A DNA stretch of 64,000 nucleotides from DASUGC01 sp035606665 (GTDB lineage Bacteria > Acidobacteriota > Vicinamibacteria > Vicinamibacterales > SCN-69-37). The first letter of the stretch is position 1. Each line of letters begins with the position of its first letter. A model generated the notes under the pieces. It did not search any database. It saw only the letters and a program-made list of their open reading frames with translations, and was not told where the DNA came from. Positions 25,146 through 34,403 of the stretch are shown here, piece by piece. The stretch lies in assembly GCA_035606665.1 (NCBI GenBank), contig DATNEY010000009.1, forward strand, positions 300,087-364,086, written 5' to 3'. A program made the position numbers and the translations under genes.

Positions 25146-25982
25146 CTACTTCACTCTCTTGGCGAAGTCTTCCGCGGTCCTCGCCACCAGATCCGAAAAC
25201 GCTTTGGCGTCCATGCATGTCACGCAGCGCGGATTGACTGGAAGCGCGGGATTCAAAGGACGTCCGAGGTTCTGCCGGTGGTTGTGAAGGAAGAGGTCTG
25301 GAGCCTGCAGCGCCTTCAGCGCCTGCATCGTCCTCCACGTGTCTTCGATGACTGTGGGATGCCTGGGATTTCCGGCGAGCTGCACGCCATCGTTCGGGAC
25401 TTCACCGCCACGAAACGCGACCGAGTAGGCTCTCCCGTTCTCCTGGACAGTGGTCATCCACATGGTTGCGCCCTGGGTATGTCCCGGCACCCACAGGGCG
25501 CGCAGCGTCACGCCGCCCAATGAGACAGTGTCGCCGTCCTTGATGACGCGATCCACGTGAACCGCGACCAAGCCAGGAAATCCTCCCGCCGAATTGTCCT
25601 GACCGGCTTCGAGCGCCGCCGCATCTCCGCCGAGCGCTACCACCTGGGCACCAGTCAGCTTCTTCATCGCCGCGTGCCCCTGAACGTGGTCGAAGTGTGC
25701 ATGGCTCGAGATGATGATCTTGATGTCCTCGACTCTGAATCCCAGTTTCTTCACGTTCGAAACGATGACCCCGTGCATCTCATTCGTACCGGTGTCATGC
25801 AGGATGTGTCCTTGCGTGGTGGCAATCAGATAGGAGCCATACTCGCCGCCCACCCAATAAATGTTGCCGATGATTCGGAAACCTTCTGGGGGCGGAGTCT
25901 GTCCTTGAACCGGCGCAGCGGCCACCGCCGCGACAAAGCCTATGAAAGCACTCAGCAACAGACGCGCACTGATTTGTTGCAC
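25146..25982 (-). CDS. Subclass B3 metallo-beta-lactamase
   Basis: About 278 residues with a signal peptide (LLLSAFIGFVAAVAAAPVQG). All six B3-type zinc ligands are present: HAHFDH (Zn1 H116 and H118; Zn2 D120 and H121), H196 in VPGHTQG, and H263 in FLHNHRQN. The ILHDTGT segment precedes the first motif. Start GTG 25982 has a GGGAGG 4-5 bases upstream, and the start 30 bases further up lacks one. It would hydrolyse beta-lactams in the periplasm or act as a related hydrolase. It is divergent from a DUF1080 gene. Confidence 0.82.
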   Translation of the reverse strand: MQQISARLLLSAFIGFVAAVAAAPVQGQTPPPEGFRIIGNIYWVGGEYGSYLIATTQGHILHDTGTNEMHGVIVSNVKKLGFRVEDIKIIISSHAHFDHVQGHAAMKKLTGAQVVALGGDAAALEAGQDNSAGGFPGLVAVHVDRVIKDGDTVSLGGVTLRALWVPGHTQGATMWMTTVQENGRAYSVAFRGGEVPNDGVQLAGNPRHPTVIEDTWRTMQALKALQAPDLFLHNHRQNLGRPLNPALPVNPRCVTCMDAKAFSDLVARTAEDFAKRVK

Positions 25983-26035
25983 AACCCCTCCCTGAAGGAT
26001 GGTGCCCAGCATAAACGGGTTGTAAGGTATGCACT

Positions 26036-26854
26036 ATGCGAACCTCACACACGCTCCTCGGAAGCGTTCTACTCGGGTTAGTGATCGCCGTTCCCATGCT
26101 CGCGCAGCAGGCGCCATCCGCCCCTCAAAGGGCCGGAACACCGCAGGCAAAGCCTGAGGAAACCGAGGTGTGGGAACCAGTACCGAAGTCGGTCGCGCCA
26201 GGCGCATTAGACAGCGCGCCGCCAGCCGACGCGATTGGGCTCTTCGACGGCAGGAATCTCGACGAGTGGGTGAACACGAGCACCAAGGCGCCGGCCGGAT
26301 GGACGGTGGGTGAGGGTCTGCTCACGGTCAACAAGGCGCGCGGCATCGGCAACATCGAGACGAAGCGCAAATTCAAGAATTATCAGCTCCACATTGAGTG
26401 GCGCGTGCCTGCGGCTATCACGGGCACTGGTCAGTCACGCGGCAATAGCGGCGTGTTCCTCGCGTCCACCGGATCCGGCGACGCCGGCTACGAGCTGCAG
26501 ATTCTGGATTCGTTCGACAACAAGACGTACGTGAACGGCCAGGCCGCCGCGATCTACAAGCAGTCGGTTCCGCTCGTGAACGCGTCGCGCAAGCCAGGCG
26601 AGTGGCAGACGTACGACGTCATCTGGACGGCGCCGACATTCAACGCCGACGGCACGCTCAAGACGCCGGCGTATGTCACGGCGCTTCACAATGGCATCCT
26701 CGTTCAGAACCACTTCGAGTTGAAAGGCGAAACGGTTTTTACTGGCAAGCCTTTCTACAAGGCCTACGACCGCGCGCCGATCAAGCTCCAGGCCCACGGC
26801 GATCCGAGTCCGGTGATCAGCTTCAGGAATATCTGGGTGCGAGAGCTGCCATGA
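26036..26854 (+). CDS. Exported 3-keto-disaccharide hydrolase domain protein (DUF1080)
   Basis: 272 residues with a signal peptide (1-23, LLGLVIAVPMLAQ). The DUF1080 concanavalin-like sandwich covers about 65-270, with family marks LFDGRNLDEWVN, FKNYQLHIEWRVP, RGNSGVFLA, YELQILDSFDNKTYVNGQAAAIYKQ-type loops and the end FRNIWVRELP. Members hydrolyse 3-keto-glycosides or bind polysaccharides. It is followed 20 bp later by a multicopper oxidase, suggesting an exported oxidative or carbohydrate unit. Confidence 0.88.
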   Translation: MRTSHTLLGSVLLGLVIAVPMLAQQAPSAPQRAGTPQAKPEETEVWEPVPKSVAPGALDSAPPADAIGLFDGRNLDEWVNTSTKAPAGWTVGEGLLTVNKARGIGNIETKRKFKNYQLHIEWRVPAAITGTGQSRGNSGVFLASTGSGDAGYELQILDSFDNKTYVNGQAAAIYKQSVPLVNASRKPGEWQTYDVIWTAPTFNADGTLKTPAYVTALHNGILVQNHFELKGETVFTGKPFYKAYDRAPIKLQAHGDPSPVISFRNIWVRELP

Positions 26855-26874
26855 GTCCAATATAGGCACGCACC

Positions 26875-29031
26875 GTGTCCTTTCGTGTAATAGCGCTCGT
26901 CCTCGCACTGGTGACAACGCAGTCGGTCCCGCCGGCCAGAGTCAGCGACGCCTGCGGCGATCTTGCGGTTTCGCTTCGCTGCACTGAACTCGTGCCGGTG
27001 CCAGCAATGCGATACGCGTCGGGCGTGCTGGTGTTGGAGGCGCGTCCTTCACCGTTTGGCGTCGCGGTTACCGCAGAGGGCGTTCCGCGCATCACGCCGG
27101 TCGTCACCCTGTCGAATTTGCCACCAGCGTCGTCGCTCGGCCGCTACTCGACCTACGTCGCGTGGGCTGCGTCCATTGCCTTTGGCGACGAAGTTCGGCT
27201 CGGCGAAGTACGCAATGGCACGACACGCCTCGGCGAGCTCGCGATGCTGCAATTTCGCGTGTTCATTACGGCTGAGACAACAGCGACGCCATCGCGGCGG
27301 TCGGGAGCATTGGTCATGCGAGGCACGTCGCCATCGGCTCGGCGACTCGCGCATCGGGATGTGCTGTCGCCGACATCGCCGGGCCTTCAGCGCGGAGAAA
27401 CCTCAGCTATCAGCGACGATCACACCGCGCACGCGGCACTCGGCGCCGTGCCGACGGCATCAGGTGAGGTGATGTGGCGCGTGCCGCCCATGGGCAACCT
27501 GCCGATGATGCCCGGCATGGGCGCGATGCGGCCATCGGTCGGACCGTACCTCCCGACCGCAGCCGACATCTCGCGCGTGCCCCTGGCGCGGCCGCGCGAA
27601 GTAAAGACGCTCGCCGACGGCGATCTTCTCGAGCTCGACGCACAACTCGTCCGTCGCACCATCCGCGGACGCACGTTGCTCATGTTCGGATTCAACGGGC
27701 GGTATCCCGGCCCGCTCATTCGCGTGGCGCAACGCTCGACCGTGCGAGTGCGATTCACGAATCATCTCGACATGCCGACGGCTGTCCACTGGCACGGGCT
27801 GCGGCTGGACAATCGCTTCGACGGCGTTCCGGGCGTCACACAGGACCCGATCGCCCCTGGAGCGACGTTCGAGTACACGCTGACGTTTCCCGACGCAGGC
27901 ATCTACTGGTATCACCCGCACCTGCGCGAAGACATCCAGCAGGACCTCGGGCTGTCGGGGAACATCCTCGTCGCTCCTGCCGCCCGCGACTACTACGGCC
28001 CCGCTCACCGCGAAGAAGTCGTGATCCTCGACGACCTCCTCATGGATGACCGCGGTCTGCTGCCGTATGGACGCGAGGCGCCGACGCACGCGCTCTCCGG
28101 CCGGACAGGTAACGTCTTTCTGGTCAACGGCGAGGCCGACTACCGCCTCGCGGTTCGCCGCGGCGAAATCGTGCGCTTCTACCTTACGAACGCGTCGAAC
28201 ACACGCACCTACAACCTGTCATTCGGCGGCGCGCGCATGAAAGTCCTCGGCTCGGATGTCGGCAAGTTCGAGCACGAAGCCTGGGTCACGAGCTGTGTCC
28301 TCGCTCCCGCCGAACGCTACATCGTCGACGTGCAGTTCACCGCCGCAGGCGAGACGCCAATGGTCAGCGCCGTGCAGTCGCTCAATCACATGGCCGGCAA
28401 TTTCTTCTCTGAGCGCCACACGCTCGGGCGGATCACCGTGGCTGAACAGCGCGCCGTACCAGACCTGTCTTCAGCGTTCGCCACGCTTCGCAAGAACGTT
28501 GACGTGGCCGCGGACCTTGCCCGCTATCGTGGAGCGTTCCAGCGACCGGTCGACCACGAGCTGCATTTGACGATGCGCGCGAGGGACTTGCCGCAAGCGG
28601 TGCGGACGATGCTGCAAGGGCCGACGACGCCGGTGGAATGGAACGACGGCATGCCGATGGAGAACTGGATCGCGACCGGGCGCGAAGTGACATGGACCCT
28701 CGTCGAGCCGAAGACGAAGCGCGAGAACATGGACATCGCCTGGCGCTTCGCCGCCGGGGACGTCGTCAAGATTCGCCTGTTCAACGATCCGGCTTCGCTC
28801 CACCCGATGAGCCATCCCATCCACATCCACGGCCAACGATTCCTGGTCCTGCGGAGGAACGGCGTGGTCAACGCGAACCTGGTCTGGAAGGACACGACGA
28901 TGGTTGCCGCCGGTGAGACCGTCGATATCCTGCTCGAGCTCTCGAATCCAGGCCGGTGGATGATTCACTGTCACATTGCCGAACACCTCGGTACGGGCAT
29001 GATGTCTGTGTTTCAGGTTGAGCGGCGATAA
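26875..29031 (+). CDS. Exported multicopper oxidase with N-terminal extension
   Basis: 718 residues from GTG 26875. After a signal (1-20) there is a beta-rich extension of about 190 residues with no recognised domain, then a methionine- and proline-rich bridge (PMGNLPMMPGMGAM), then a three-domain laccase-like oxidase. Copper motifs are HWHGLR, WYHPHLRED, HPMSHPIHIHGQRF and HCHIAEHLGTGM, giving T1, T2 and T3 ligands with axial Met. It would oxidise phenols or metals with O2 in the periplasm. The extension and Met-rich bridge are unusual and may bind copper. Confidence 0.9.
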   Translation: MSFRVIALVLALVTTQSVPPARVSDACGDLAVSLRCTELVPVPAMRYASGVLVLEARPSPFGVAVTAEGVPRITPVVTLSNLPPASSLGRYSTYVAWAASIAFGDEVRLGEVRNGTTRLGELAMLQFRVFITAETTATPSRRSGALVMRGTSPSARRLAHRDVLSPTSPGLQRGETSAISDDHTAHAALGAVPTASGEVMWRVPPMGNLPMMPGMGAMRPSVGPYLPTAADISRVPLARPREVKTLADGDLLELDAQLVRRTIRGRTLLMFGFNGRYPGPLIRVAQRSTVRVRFTNHLDMPTAVHWHGLRLDNRFDGVPGVTQDPIAPGATFEYTLTFPDAGIYWYHPHLREDIQQDLGLSGNILVAPAARDYYGPAHREEVVILDDLLMDDRGLLPYGREAPTHALSGRTGNVFLVNGEADYRLAVRRGEIVRFYLTNASNTRTYNLSFGGARMKVLGSDVGKFEHEAWVTSCVLAPAERYIVDVQFTAAGETPMVSAVQSLNHMAGNFFSERHTLGRITVAEQRAVPDLSSAFATLRKNVDVAADLARYRGAFQRPVDHELHLTMRARDLPQAVRTMLQGPTTPVEWNDGMPMENWIATGREVTWTLVEPKTKRENMDIAWRFAAGDVVKIRLFNDPASLHPMSHPIHIHGQRFLVLRRNGVVNANLVWKDTTMVAAGETVDILLELSNPGRWMIHCHIAEHLGTGMMSVFQVERR

Positions 29032-29068
29032 TCAGGGCCGGCGTCTGGCGCCGGGGTGGGAGGAACAT

Positions 29069-30502
29069 ATGCAGCGCGTAGTGACCAGCAGCCTCGCGAT
29101 TGTTGCCTTGAGCCTTGCCGTCGGGGCCGCATCGCAGACTCGCCAATTCGGCAGACAGGTTGCGCCCCTGCTCTCCGTCAACGCACCGGTCGTGGCCATC
29201 ACGCACGCCACGCTCATCGATGGGACGGGCGCGCCGGCGCGGAGCGACCAGACCGTGGTCTTCAGTGACGGCAAGATCACGGCAGTTGGTCCCTCGGCCA
29301 GCGTGGCTGTTCCCACGGGGGCGCAGGTTATCGATGCCACAGGTCACACCGTGACGCCAGGCATTGTCGGCCTTCACGACCACATGTATTACGGCTCGCC
29401 GGTGGGCGGCTCGATGCGGCCGATGCTTTACAGCTATCCGCGCCTGTTCCTCGCCGGTGGCGTCACCACCATTCGCACCACGGGCAGCGTGGACTCCTAT
29501 CAGGAACTGAACATCCGCGAGGCGATCACGCGCCTCGAACAGCCCGGGCCGGAGATTCACGTCACGGGTCCGTACCTGCAAGGCCCGGGCGGCGGCATCG
29601 GCGCGATGCATCCGCTCAAGGGACCGGATGATGCGCGGCGGATGGTTCGCTACTGGGCGGAAGAAGGCGTCACATGGTTCAAGGCGTACACGCAGATTTC
29701 GCGCGCGGAGCTTGGCGCCGCCATCGATGAAGCTCACAAAGCCAAAATCAAAGTAACGGCGCATTTGTGCTCGGTCGGCTTCCGCGAAGCCGTGGCACTC
29801 GGCATCGACAGTCTCGAACACGGGTTGCTGACCAACAGCGAGTACTGGCCCGGCAAGAAGCCTGATGAATGCCCGTCAGCCACTGACGTCGAAATCTACG
29901 GCACTCTCGACGTCGAAAACGGCGCGGCGGTCAAGCAGACCATCGACGACATGGTGAAGCGCAACGTCTCGTTGACCTCGACGCTGGCGGTCATGGAGTT
30001 GTCGTCACCGTCCCGCATCCCGCTCGATCAGCGCGTGATAGACGTCCTGCATCCCGACGCCGCGAAGGCGATTCAGACGTGGCATGCCAACGGTCAGAAG
30101 CGGGACGACAAGCCCCAGCAGGCGCTGCTGAAGAAAGCGATGCAGTTCGAGCGCCGATTCGTGGCTGCGGGCGGTCTGCTCGGCGCCGGCTCCGACCCGT
30201 GCTGCCTCAGCGTCGTCGCGGGTTACGGCGACCATCGCAACTTCGAGCTGCTGGTGGAAGCGGGGTTCACGCCCGAACAGGCCGTGCAGGTCATGACCGC
30301 CAACGGGGCGAAGATTCTCGGCATCGACAAACGCGTCGGGACGATTACGACCGGGAAGCAGGCAGACCTGCTCGTCATCAAAGGCGATCTTTCGAAGGAC
30401 CCGACAGCGATTAAAAAGATCACCACGGTCTTCCGCGAGGGTACCGGCTACGACCCCGAGCGGCTGCTCAAGACGATTCGCGGGCTCATCGGCGTCCGCT
30501 GA
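29069..30502 (+). CDS. Exported amidohydrolase-family metal hydrolase
   Basis: 477 residues from ATG 29069, with GGGAGGAA upstream. Signal peptide 1-22. A metal-dependent amidohydrolase barrel follows: HDH in GIVGLHDHMYYG near 98, His in VTAHLCSVG near 228, His in DSLEHGL near 248 and Asp in GAGSDPCC near 375. It is flanked by the beta-sandwich strands ATLIDGTGAPARSD and GTITTGKQADLLVI. Substrate is unknown; relatives include imidazolonepropionase and prolidase-like enzymes. Its last 80 bases recur at 35203-35282. Confidence 0.87.
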   Translation: MQRVVTSSLAIVALSLAVGAASQTRQFGRQVAPLLSVNAPVVAITHATLIDGTGAPARSDQTVVFSDGKITAVGPSASVAVPTGAQVIDATGHTVTPGIVGLHDHMYYGSPVGGSMRPMLYSYPRLFLAGGVTTIRTTGSVDSYQELNIREAITRLEQPGPEIHVTGPYLQGPGGGIGAMHPLKGPDDARRMVRYWAEEGVTWFKAYTQISRAELGAAIDEAHKAKIKVTAHLCSVGFREAVALGIDSLEHGLLTNSEYWPGKKPDECPSATDVEIYGTLDVENGAAVKQTIDDMVKRNVSLTSTLAVMELSSPSRIPLDQRVIDVLHPDAAKAIQTWHANGQKRDDKPQQALLKKAMQFERRFVAAGGLLGAGSDPCCLSVVAGYGDHRNFELLVEAGFTPEQAVQVMTANGAKILGIDKRVGTITTGKQADLLVIKGDLSKDPTAIKKITTVFREGTGYDPERLLKTIRGLIGVR

Positions 30503-30517
30503 CGGCCCTGAGGGTTT

Positions 30518-30574
30518 GCGCGAGCGAACCCTCAGAAGTACGAAGAGGTGCGCCGGTATCAGGTCGCGCAGTCA
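30518..30574 (+). pseudogene. Fragment of PQQ-type beta-propeller gene
   Basis: 57 bases match 22991-23047 at 54 positions and keep the reading frame (ANPQKYEEVRRYQVAQS). They lie between the amidohydrolase stop and the stop of the leftward DUF3616 gene. They are the remains of a second copy of the propeller gene rather than a functional unit. Confidence 0.8.
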
Positions 30575-31501
30575 GACCTGCACTTCGACCATGCGCGCAC
30601 GAAAGCGCCGCTCCAGTATCGGGGCCTCCTTGCACGCGTCGGTTCCGTCGTCGCTCAGCAGCTGCAGGGTCATCTTTCCCTTCGTCGCGTCGATCACAAT
30701 GAGCTCCTCCGGCTTCAGGTCGCTGATGTCGTCTATGAGAATCGACGGCTCGACGTCGGGCCGTCCATCCCACAGGTACAGCCGGAACAGTTGTTCGTCG
30801 TTGAAGGCGCCAGCCAGCACGAGGTACCGATCCAGGGCCGGCACGTACTCGAGCGCACGGATACCGCGACCTTCGAGGTTGAGTACGCCGCCAACGGACA
30901 GTTGCGCGGCAGCCGCCGTGTTGCCCACCATCGCCTCTGGATTCTTCAGCCTCACGATCAGCGCCTTCCCGCCCGGAACGGGATTGCGAAAACCGATCAG
31001 CAGTTGCCCGGCTTCGCGCGCAGGCGCCAGCCCCTCGATGTTGAAGCCGCCAGGCGCCTCGGGCGATAGATCCGCCGCCGCGGCGGCTCCAAGATTGAAT
31101 GGCGCCAGCGCCGGCGCAGTTGAGAGGTCGGCGATGAGGTTCTTGTAAGGCCTCCCGACGGGTTGAAGCTTGACGACCGCGCCTGAGCGGTCGATCGTGG
31201 TTGCGAACAAGCGCTGGCGATTCTTCTTCACCTTGCCGTTCTTGTTGCGCCCATGTGACCCGATCCAGTACACCCGCTCTCCGAGCTGCGCGGCCCCTTC
31301 GATATCGGTCTCCGGCTTGAGCGGCTCCTCAAGGTCGAGAAACGTCGCGACATCAAGGACTGACATCGGCGACCCGGCCGTCACCCAGTCGTAGACCCGG
31401 AGCACGCTGTCTTCATCACTGGCGGCCGCAAACAGCGTCGTCCCGCTGACGGCGACCGCTGCAGAAGCGTCACACGCGTGCAAGTATTCTTGGGTAGTCA
31501 T
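30572..31501 (-). CDS. DUF3616 domain protein
   Basis: 309 residues with no signal peptide. The protein has the repeated beta-strand character of DUF3616 proteins, with VYWIGSHGRNKNGK, FNIEGLAPAREAGQLLIGFRNP, IRALEYVPALDRYLVLAG and EELIVIDATKG as recognisable blocks; it is probably a beta-propeller. Some relatives are linked to phytase-like or esterase-like folds, but function is unknown. ATG at 31501 is chosen because the upstream extension lacks protein-like composition. It ends inside the propeller-gene fragment. Confidence 0.72.
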   Translation of the reverse strand: MTTQEYLHACDASAAVAVSGTTLFAAASDEDSVLRVYDWVTAGSPMSVLDVATFLDLEEPLKPETDIEGAAQLGERVYWIGSHGRNKNGKVKKNRQRLFATTIDRSGAVVKLQPVGRPYKNLIADLSTAPALAPFNLGAAAAADLSPEAPGGFNIEGLAPAREAGQLLIGFRNPVPGGKALIVRLKNPEAMVGNTAAAAQLSVGGVLNLEGRGIRALEYVPALDRYLVLAGAFNDEQLFRLYLWDGRPDVEPSILIDDISDLKPEELIVIDATKGKMTLQLLSDDGTDACKEAPILERRFRARMVEVQV

Positions 31502-31562
31502 ACGTAGACCTTTGTGTGTCGTCGCCGCGCCGTCACTTCGACTGCGGTGACTCCCGATCCTG

Positions 31563-32210
31563 TTGTGTGTGCTGTTTGCTGACTTACTATTCTCTTCGCC
31601 GAGTTCGTCCACAGCAAGCGGTCTCCAGAGCCAAGAAGGACAGGTTCTCGCCGTGATTGACGCCGTGCCTGACTGGGACGAACGCATCTGCGAGATCGGG
31701 ATGAGCCTGACGCGCCAGCTTCACTTCAAACTGATCCGCCAAGTGGTCGGCGAAAAGCATCATCAGCTCGTTGACGATGTCTTTACATCGCATGACGGGC
31801 GTTTTCTCTACGTCTCCAGGCCAAGCTTCGCCGACGTCGCACGCCAACATTGGGTCTGTGTTCCTTCCGACTCAGGAGGCTTTTCAACGTGATCGCTTTC
31901 TTCGGGTGGTTGACGCCGAGACGTTTGCCATACTCGAGACCTTCGACATGCGGGAGAGGTCCAGAGCCGCCGGCGACGAGTGGCCAGACGCTGCCGTGCG
32001 GCCGATGACCCTCGCGCCCGACGGGCATTACTTGTACTTTCAGATGTCGTTTTTCACGGCTTCTTCGAGTTCGATCTGCAGACCCGCGCAATCGCGCGCC
32101 GGGCTACGCTCCCGAAGGTCACAACCGCGCGACGTGCGAATTACCAACTGAACTCCGCTCGGGACGATCTCCATCCTCTTCCAGGATGGACAGACGTCGA
32201 TCCTCAGTGA
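31563..32210 (+). pseudogene. Frameshifted YncE-like beta-propeller gene
   Basis: Three frames carry successive pieces of one protein: first DVFTSHDGRFLYVSRPSFADV, then FLRVVDAETFAILETFDM and MTLAPDGHYLYFQMSFF, then HGFFEFDLQTRAIARRATLP. The order and style (DGRFLYVS, DGHYLYF, FFEFDL) fit a YVTN/YncE propeller, broken by at least two frameshifts at about 31830-31850 and 32045-32055 and lacking its C-terminal blades. It is not expected to make a functional protein. Confidence 0.7.
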
Positions 32211-32534
32211 TGGTTTCGTGACGCGTCCTGAACGCGCCCGGGTGCTCGGCGGCGAAATCGAACCCAGTGAGTCCCGTATCGCCGACGAGCAACTTCAAGT
32301 TATCCGGGACGGAGACACGGTTCGATGCGGGAAGTTCGGGCTGACGTTCTTGGAGTCGCACCACAGCATTGGGACGACCTCTTCAGTGCCGACGAACCGT
32401 TACGGAAGGAGGATACGTTCGAACGCACCGCAGAGAGGATTCGTTATCTCGCAGCAGCCGATCACGTCGAGGTCCTGTTGCCGCCGCTGTGGGGGCGGAC
32501 CAGCCCATTCGAGGGACTCGCGCCAGCTTCCTGA
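32160..32534 (+). pseudogene. Deleted metallo-beta-lactamase-fold hydrolase gene
   Basis: The opening SILFQDGQTSILSDGFVTRP, then QVIRDGDTVRCGKFGLTFLESHHS, then (in another frame) HWDDLFSADEPL match successive parts of UlaG-like MBL hydrolases. The segment that should hold the HxHxDH zinc motif is missing between SESRIA and DEQLQVI. A second deletion with frameshift falls near 32345-32365. It is a decayed gene. Confidence 0.65.
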
Positions 32535-32594
32535 TAGCCTGACTTCTCTCACCCGGCGGCGATGCTGCTCTTCGTTATACTCGGGCTCACACGC

Positions 32595-33506
32595 ATGAGC
32601 CACTTGCTGTTACCAACGCGGCGACAGTTTCTTCTGGCCGGTATTGCCGCGGGCGGCGTCGCGGCGTCTGGATGCGGCCGTCATGTCGCGCAGGAGATGT
32701 TTCCGGGGGTGCTCGCGGACTTCACTCCGATCGACAATCTGCCGCTGCCCACGCTGCAGATCGGCGCCGCCGGTCCAGGTGTCGTCGTTCTTCACGAACT
32801 GCCAGGCCTGACGAAGGACGATCTCGCGCTGGCGCGGGGGCTCAGCCGCCGTGGCTTTCGCGTCTACGTGCCCGTGCTGTTCGGGAAGCCGGAAATGGAC
32901 AACTTCATCAGTGGATATCAGAAGGCCTGCGGCGGGACACATCCTCCTTTCAATTGTTCGGATCTGTCGGCGCGCAGTCCGATCCTGGATAAGCTGGCGC
33001 CTCTCTGTGAGGCCGTCGCGCGGCGGTCGACGCCGACCATCGGAGCGATCGGCATGTGTTTGTCGGGGATTCTGCCGCTAGCGCTCCTGTCACATGGCGT
33101 CGACGCGGCGGTCTTGTGTCAACCGACGGTGCCGTTCAGCAAGGTGCCCCCCAAGCCTAACGAGAAACAGGCGCCCGACCTTGGCCTCGGCCAGACGGAC
33201 CTCGACAGTGCATTGAAGTCGAGCGTGCCGTTTCTCCTCGTGCACTACGTCGGAGACGAATTGTGTCCGCCAGAACGAGTCCGAGAGATTCGAAAGAAGT
33301 TCACGACGCGCGTCGCGACAATCGACCTGACCGGTAGCCACCACTCTTCGCTCGCCAGTGACTTCGACAACAACGCATTCGAGGACGCCGTCACCTACCT
33401 CAAGGTCCGGCTCGGCAGCGAAGCGGGCCCACGACCGATGCGGGCGGCGAAGCTGGCCGATCGCGCGTGCGCGATCAACGCCGATCGCGTCTGGCAGACC
33501 AACTGA
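32595..33506 (+). CDS. Dienelactone hydrolase family protein, exported
   Basis: 303 residues with an RRQF twin-arginine start and a lipobox-like VAASGC near 26. The alpha/beta-hydrolase core has VVVLHELPGL near 65, the nucleophile Cys in GAIGMCLSGILPL near 155 (the DLH Cys position), the acid in VGDELCPP and the His in TGSHHSSLA. The C-terminal tail (SEAGPRPMRAAKLADRAC) looks unordered. It may open lactones or hydrolyse small esters outside the cytoplasm. ATG 32595 is preferred because the signal starts there. Confidence 0.8.
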   Translation: MSHLLLPTRRQFLLAGIAAGGVAASGCGRHVAQEMFPGVLADFTPIDNLPLPTLQIGAAGPGVVVLHELPGLTKDDLALARGLSRRGFRVYVPVLFGKPEMDNFISGYQKACGGTHPPFNCSDLSARSPILDKLAPLCEAVARRSTPTIGAIGMCLSGILPLALLSHGVDAAVLCQPTVPFSKVPPKPNEKQAPDLGLGQTDLDSALKSSVPFLLVHYVGDELCPPERVREIRKKFTTRVATIDLTGSHHSSLASDFDNNAFEDAVTYLKVRLGSEAGPRPMRAAKLADRACAINADRVWQTN

Positions 33507-33566
33507 CCGGCCCCGTGAAGATGAAAGGCGCCTGCTTCCCGTAGGCGTCGTTGTGTTGCGACTGCA

Positions 33567-34403
33567 CTACACGTATCTGGGCTGCGGAACGGCCTGCAGT
33601 ACGTCCGCGCAGAATTTGACCGCCGACGCCTGATTTCGCGTGACGTCCGCGGATTGCCCAGCTGGATCCTTGGGAAAGTAGTGGCCGTGATCGGCACCGC
33701 GGTCATCTGGTATTTGCTCATGAAACACTACCGACGGCACCGGATCGTTCCCGCTCGGTCTCGGCCCGTGCGATCCGAGCGCGAGGCCAAGGCGGTCGCG
33801 CCTGAAGAAGAGGAATGCCTGCAGCGCGTCGCCCGCCGGATACGCGAGTTTCAGAACTCGGTCCCTTCGCGAAGCCAGCACCGCAACGCGATCGGTCTTC
33901 GCGACGGCGGCTGAATAGTCACGAGGACGCGCGAGGCTGAAATCGTCAATCGCCGCAGCGACGAGACTCACCTGCCGTATCGGGTAGTCGGCGCGCTTCA
34001 ACTTCTTGACCGTTTCCATCACGACGCGGGCGCCGAGACTGTGCGAGACGAAGGACAAGGACGTGCCTTTCGAGACGGTCAAGACAATGTACTTTGCGAG
34101 CTCGTTCGCGGAATCGTCGGCGTCGCGACCTTCGAAGGAGTAGCTGATCGCGCGTACCCAATGATCGCCGGGCCAGAGAACGCCGACGTATCCGACGCCG
34201 GCCCCGGCCGGGAGTTGCTGCGCCAGGCGCCGTAACCCGTCCGTGCCATCGGCGCGACTGACGTTGAAGCCGTGGATCAGGAAGACCACGGAGGTTTCCA
34301 CCCGAAGGTCGGCGTCGGCGCCCAGTCCGGGCATCGTTACGAGCCGTCCCGGCACGACGGCGCCGCCGACACCTGAAGCGCGGAAATCCAGCAAATAGAT
34401 CAC
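33567..34403 (-). CDS. DUF900-type alpha/beta hydrolase
   Basis: 278 residues without a signal peptide. The fold is shown by TSVVFLIHGFNVSRADG near 40, the catalytic Ser in SFVSHSLGARVVME near 120, an acid in VAVLASRRDRVLKL near 175 and His in DHGHYF near 240. It belongs to the DUF900/lipase-like serine hydrolases. Its start overlaps the end of the upstream membrane-protein gene by 4 bp, so the two are made together. Substrate is unknown. Confidence 0.75.
   Translation of the reverse strand: MIYLLDFRASGVGGAVVPGRLVTMPGLGADADLRVETSVVFLIHGFNVSRADGTDGLRRLAQQLPAGAGVGYVGVLWPGDHWVRAISYSFEGRDADDSANELAKYIVLTVSKGTSLSFVSHSLGARVVMETVKKLKRADYPIRQVSLVAAAIDDFSLARPRDYSAAVAKTDRVAVLASRRDRVLKLAYPAGDALQAFLFFRRDRLGLALGSHGPRPSGNDPVPSVVFHEQIPDDRGADHGHYFPKDPAGQSADVTRNQASAVKFCADVLQAVPQPRYV

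Noticed and set aside
29038..29054. CCGGCG/CGCCGG hairpin after the multicopper oxidase gene as a terminator
   Set aside because: Short stem, no T-run, and it sits next to the ribosome binding site of the co-directional amidohydrolase gene, so termination is doubtful.
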